Assembly: GCF_026646375.1 (NCBI RefSeq) | Contig: NZ_JAIPPU010000002.1 | Coordinates: forward strand, 1 to 64,000 | DNA: 64,000 bases | Direction: 5' to 3' | Source: Acetobacterium wieringae | Lineage (GTDB): Bacteria; Bacillota; Clostridia; Eubacteriales; Eubacteriaceae | In this document: positions 62,962 to 64,000 of the stretch, in pieces | Layout: the number at the start of each line of letters is the position of its first letter | How positions within the stretch are numbered: the first letter of the stretch is position 1 | Translations under genes and position numbers: made by a program | Notes under the pieces: model-generated | The model's database searches: none | Told to the model about the DNA's origin: nothing | The model's input: the letters and a program-made list of their open reading frames with translations, nothing else

Positions 62962-63640
62962 ATCCGTACCTACCTGTCGCGTCATCTACTTTGAGAACAC
63001 CGTCTTCCAATGTCAAAACCCGTTTTTTCATGGTATCAACGATTTCCCGGTCATGGGTAACCACCACCACAGTTGTTCCTCTACGGTTGATTTCTTCCAG
63101 AATACTGATAATCTCATAGGATGTTTCGGGATCAAGGTTTCCGGTCGGCTCATCACAAATCAAAATAGAGGGGTTGTTAATAATCGCCCGGGCAATAACC
63201 ACCCGCTGTTGCTCACCACCAGATAACTCATGGGGATAGTGGTTCATCCGATGGGATAAGCCAACCATATCCAGAGCCAACGGCACCCGTTTCTGGATCT
63301 GCTTTTCAGATTTTCCGATTATTTCCATGGCATAGGCCACATTTTCATAGACGCTTTTGTTTTCCAGCAGCCGAAAATCCTGAAAGACAATCCCCATTTT
63401 TCGTCTTAAGAAAGGGATTTCTTTTTTTGACAATTTTGAGACATTAAAATTATTAATGTATACTGAACCTTCTGTCGCTTCAATCTCTCTTAAAAGAAGC
63501 TTAATAAATGTTGATTTTCCGGCCCCACTTCGACCCACCAGAAAGACAAACTCACCCTTATCAATAAAGAGGCTGACGTTTTTAAGCGCATCGCTCTTGT
63601 TTTTATCGTAACCCTTGGTTACATTTTTAAATTCGATCAT
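62951..63640 (-). CDS. ftsE: cell division ATP-binding protein FtsE
   Basis: A 229-residue ABC ATPase. Walker A GRSGAGKST at about residues 35-43, signature LSGGEQQRVVIARAI, Walker B ILICDEPTGNLDP are present. Together with FtsX it couples ATP hydrolysis to activation of a peptidoglycan hydrolase at division. It overlaps ftsX by 11 bases. The preceding gap (63641-63950) is AT-rich with no gene. Confidence 0.95.
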   Translation of the reverse strand: MIEFKNVTKGYDKNKSDALKNVSLFIDKGEFVFLVGRSGAGKSTFIKLLLREIEATEGSVYINNFNVSKLSKKEIPFLRRKMGIVFQDFRLLENKSVYENVAYAMEIIGKSEKQIQKRVPLALDMVGLSHRMNHYPHELSGGEQQRVVIARAIINNPSILICDEPTGNLDPETSYEIISILEEINRRGTTVVVVTHDREIVDTMKKRVLTLEDGVLKVDDATGRYGYEV

Positions 63641-63949
63641 ATCTTAGCCACTCCTAATTTACTTATCATTCGCTTGCTTTGACAGGGCATTTTAACACGC
63701 GCTATCCTATTTTCTGCTTAAATGTTTTTTGACAAGTTAAGATTATTTTAATCAAAAGAATGTTAATTGAAAAAGACTTCCGGGTATTGGTCCGTTTTTT
63801 GGCCTTCAAATCATTCCTCATTTGAAACTGTATTCATTTTAGCATACTTTTTGAATAATTTCATTAAAAAAATAAATATTTTGTAACAAATGTATCGAAA
63901 TTCGTCCGAATCCCTGTTTTTCTATTGATTTAAGAAATTCAATTGGCAA

Positions 63950-63985
63950 AATAAAAAGAGAAAAGACGTTGTTCATCTTTTCTCA
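63950..63985 (-). terminator. intrinsic terminator of a gene beyond the right edge
   Basis: On the minus strand GAGAAAAG, an 11-base loop and CTTTTCTC are followed by TTTTTATTTT. It would end a minus-strand gene that lies to the right of the window. Between it and ftsE (63641-63950) I see no gene and no convincing promoter. Confidence 0.7.
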
Positions 63986-64000
63986 TCATATATACCGTGT

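Noticed and set aside
62810-63226. A 138-codon plus-strand frame across ftsX and ftsE
   Set aside because: Mirror of conserved coding sequence, with no promoter or ribosome binding site.
1-64000. CRISPR arrays, tRNA/rRNA genes, transposases, prophage genes
   Set aside because: None was seen. Repeats found are isolated palindromes; no regularly spaced repeats and no mobile-element genes.

Overview
The window looks like chromosomal DNA of an anaerobic, motile Firmicute. Evidence for this: a T-box leader on a single-chain glycyl-tRNA synthetase, an HPr kinase, a FliY with CheC-type phosphatase motifs, a CheC/CheD adaptation system, strong AGGAGG ribosome binding sites, and a ferredoxin with four [4Fe-4S] motifs. 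An acetogen of the Eubacteriaceae, such as Acetobacterium, fits well; this placement is inference. No tRNA, rRNA, CRISPR array, transposase or prophage gene was seen.

Positions 1-12600 (all minus strand) form one tightly packed operon, with many 4-base stop/start overlaps, for a flagellin-modifying sugar. It runs from a small unknown gene and a Maf glycosyltransferase through a legionaminic-acid-type nonulosonate pathway: LegB dehydratase, PtmE-like CBS/nucleotidyltransferase, NeuD-type acetyltransferase, NeuB-type synthase, NeuC-type hydrolysing epimerase and CMP transferase. Less usual genes are interleaved: a GmhB-like phosphatase, two methyltransferases, an ATP-grasp enzyme, a PIG-L deacetylase and a radical SAM/SPASM protein. 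The LegC aminotransferase step is missing.

Positions 12829-18626 hold flagellin (hag), yviE, flgL, flgK, flgN and flgM. Near-perfect sigma-28 promoters lie in front of hag and flgM. Positions 18914-39799 hold a long flagellar/chemotaxis block on the minus strand: fliK, flgD, a TIGR02530-type gene, flgE, flbD, motA, motB, fliM, fliY, cheY, fliO, fliP, fliQ, fliR, flhB, flhA, sigD, two rod genes, fapA, cheC, cheD, then cheW and cheB as a separate unit. It is headed by a class I cyclic-di-GMP riboswitch followed by an intrinsic terminator. The early genes flgB to fliJ, and fliL, flhF, flhG, cheA, cheR, csrA and fliW, are not here. The motor TM sequence resembles sodium-type MotPS.

Positions 40372-64000 are mostly housekeeping: a Na/Pi cotransporter with PhoU domain; T-box plus glyS (plus strand); a ferredoxin with a palindromic leader; prfA, degV, a PHP phosphoesterase, hprK and uvrC; two plus-strand singletons (an 82-residue unknown and a cold-shock protein with a structured leader); feoA, feoB and a Cys-rich FeoB partner under a promoter covered by an inverted repeat; uvrA, uvrB; and ctpA, a secreted M23 peptidase, ftsX and ftsE. 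Transcription units are separated by clear intrinsic terminators. Start sites were corrected in many genes from Shine-Dalgarno spacing, including TTG starts for the NeuB-type synthase and cheC and a GTG start for the gene beside maf.
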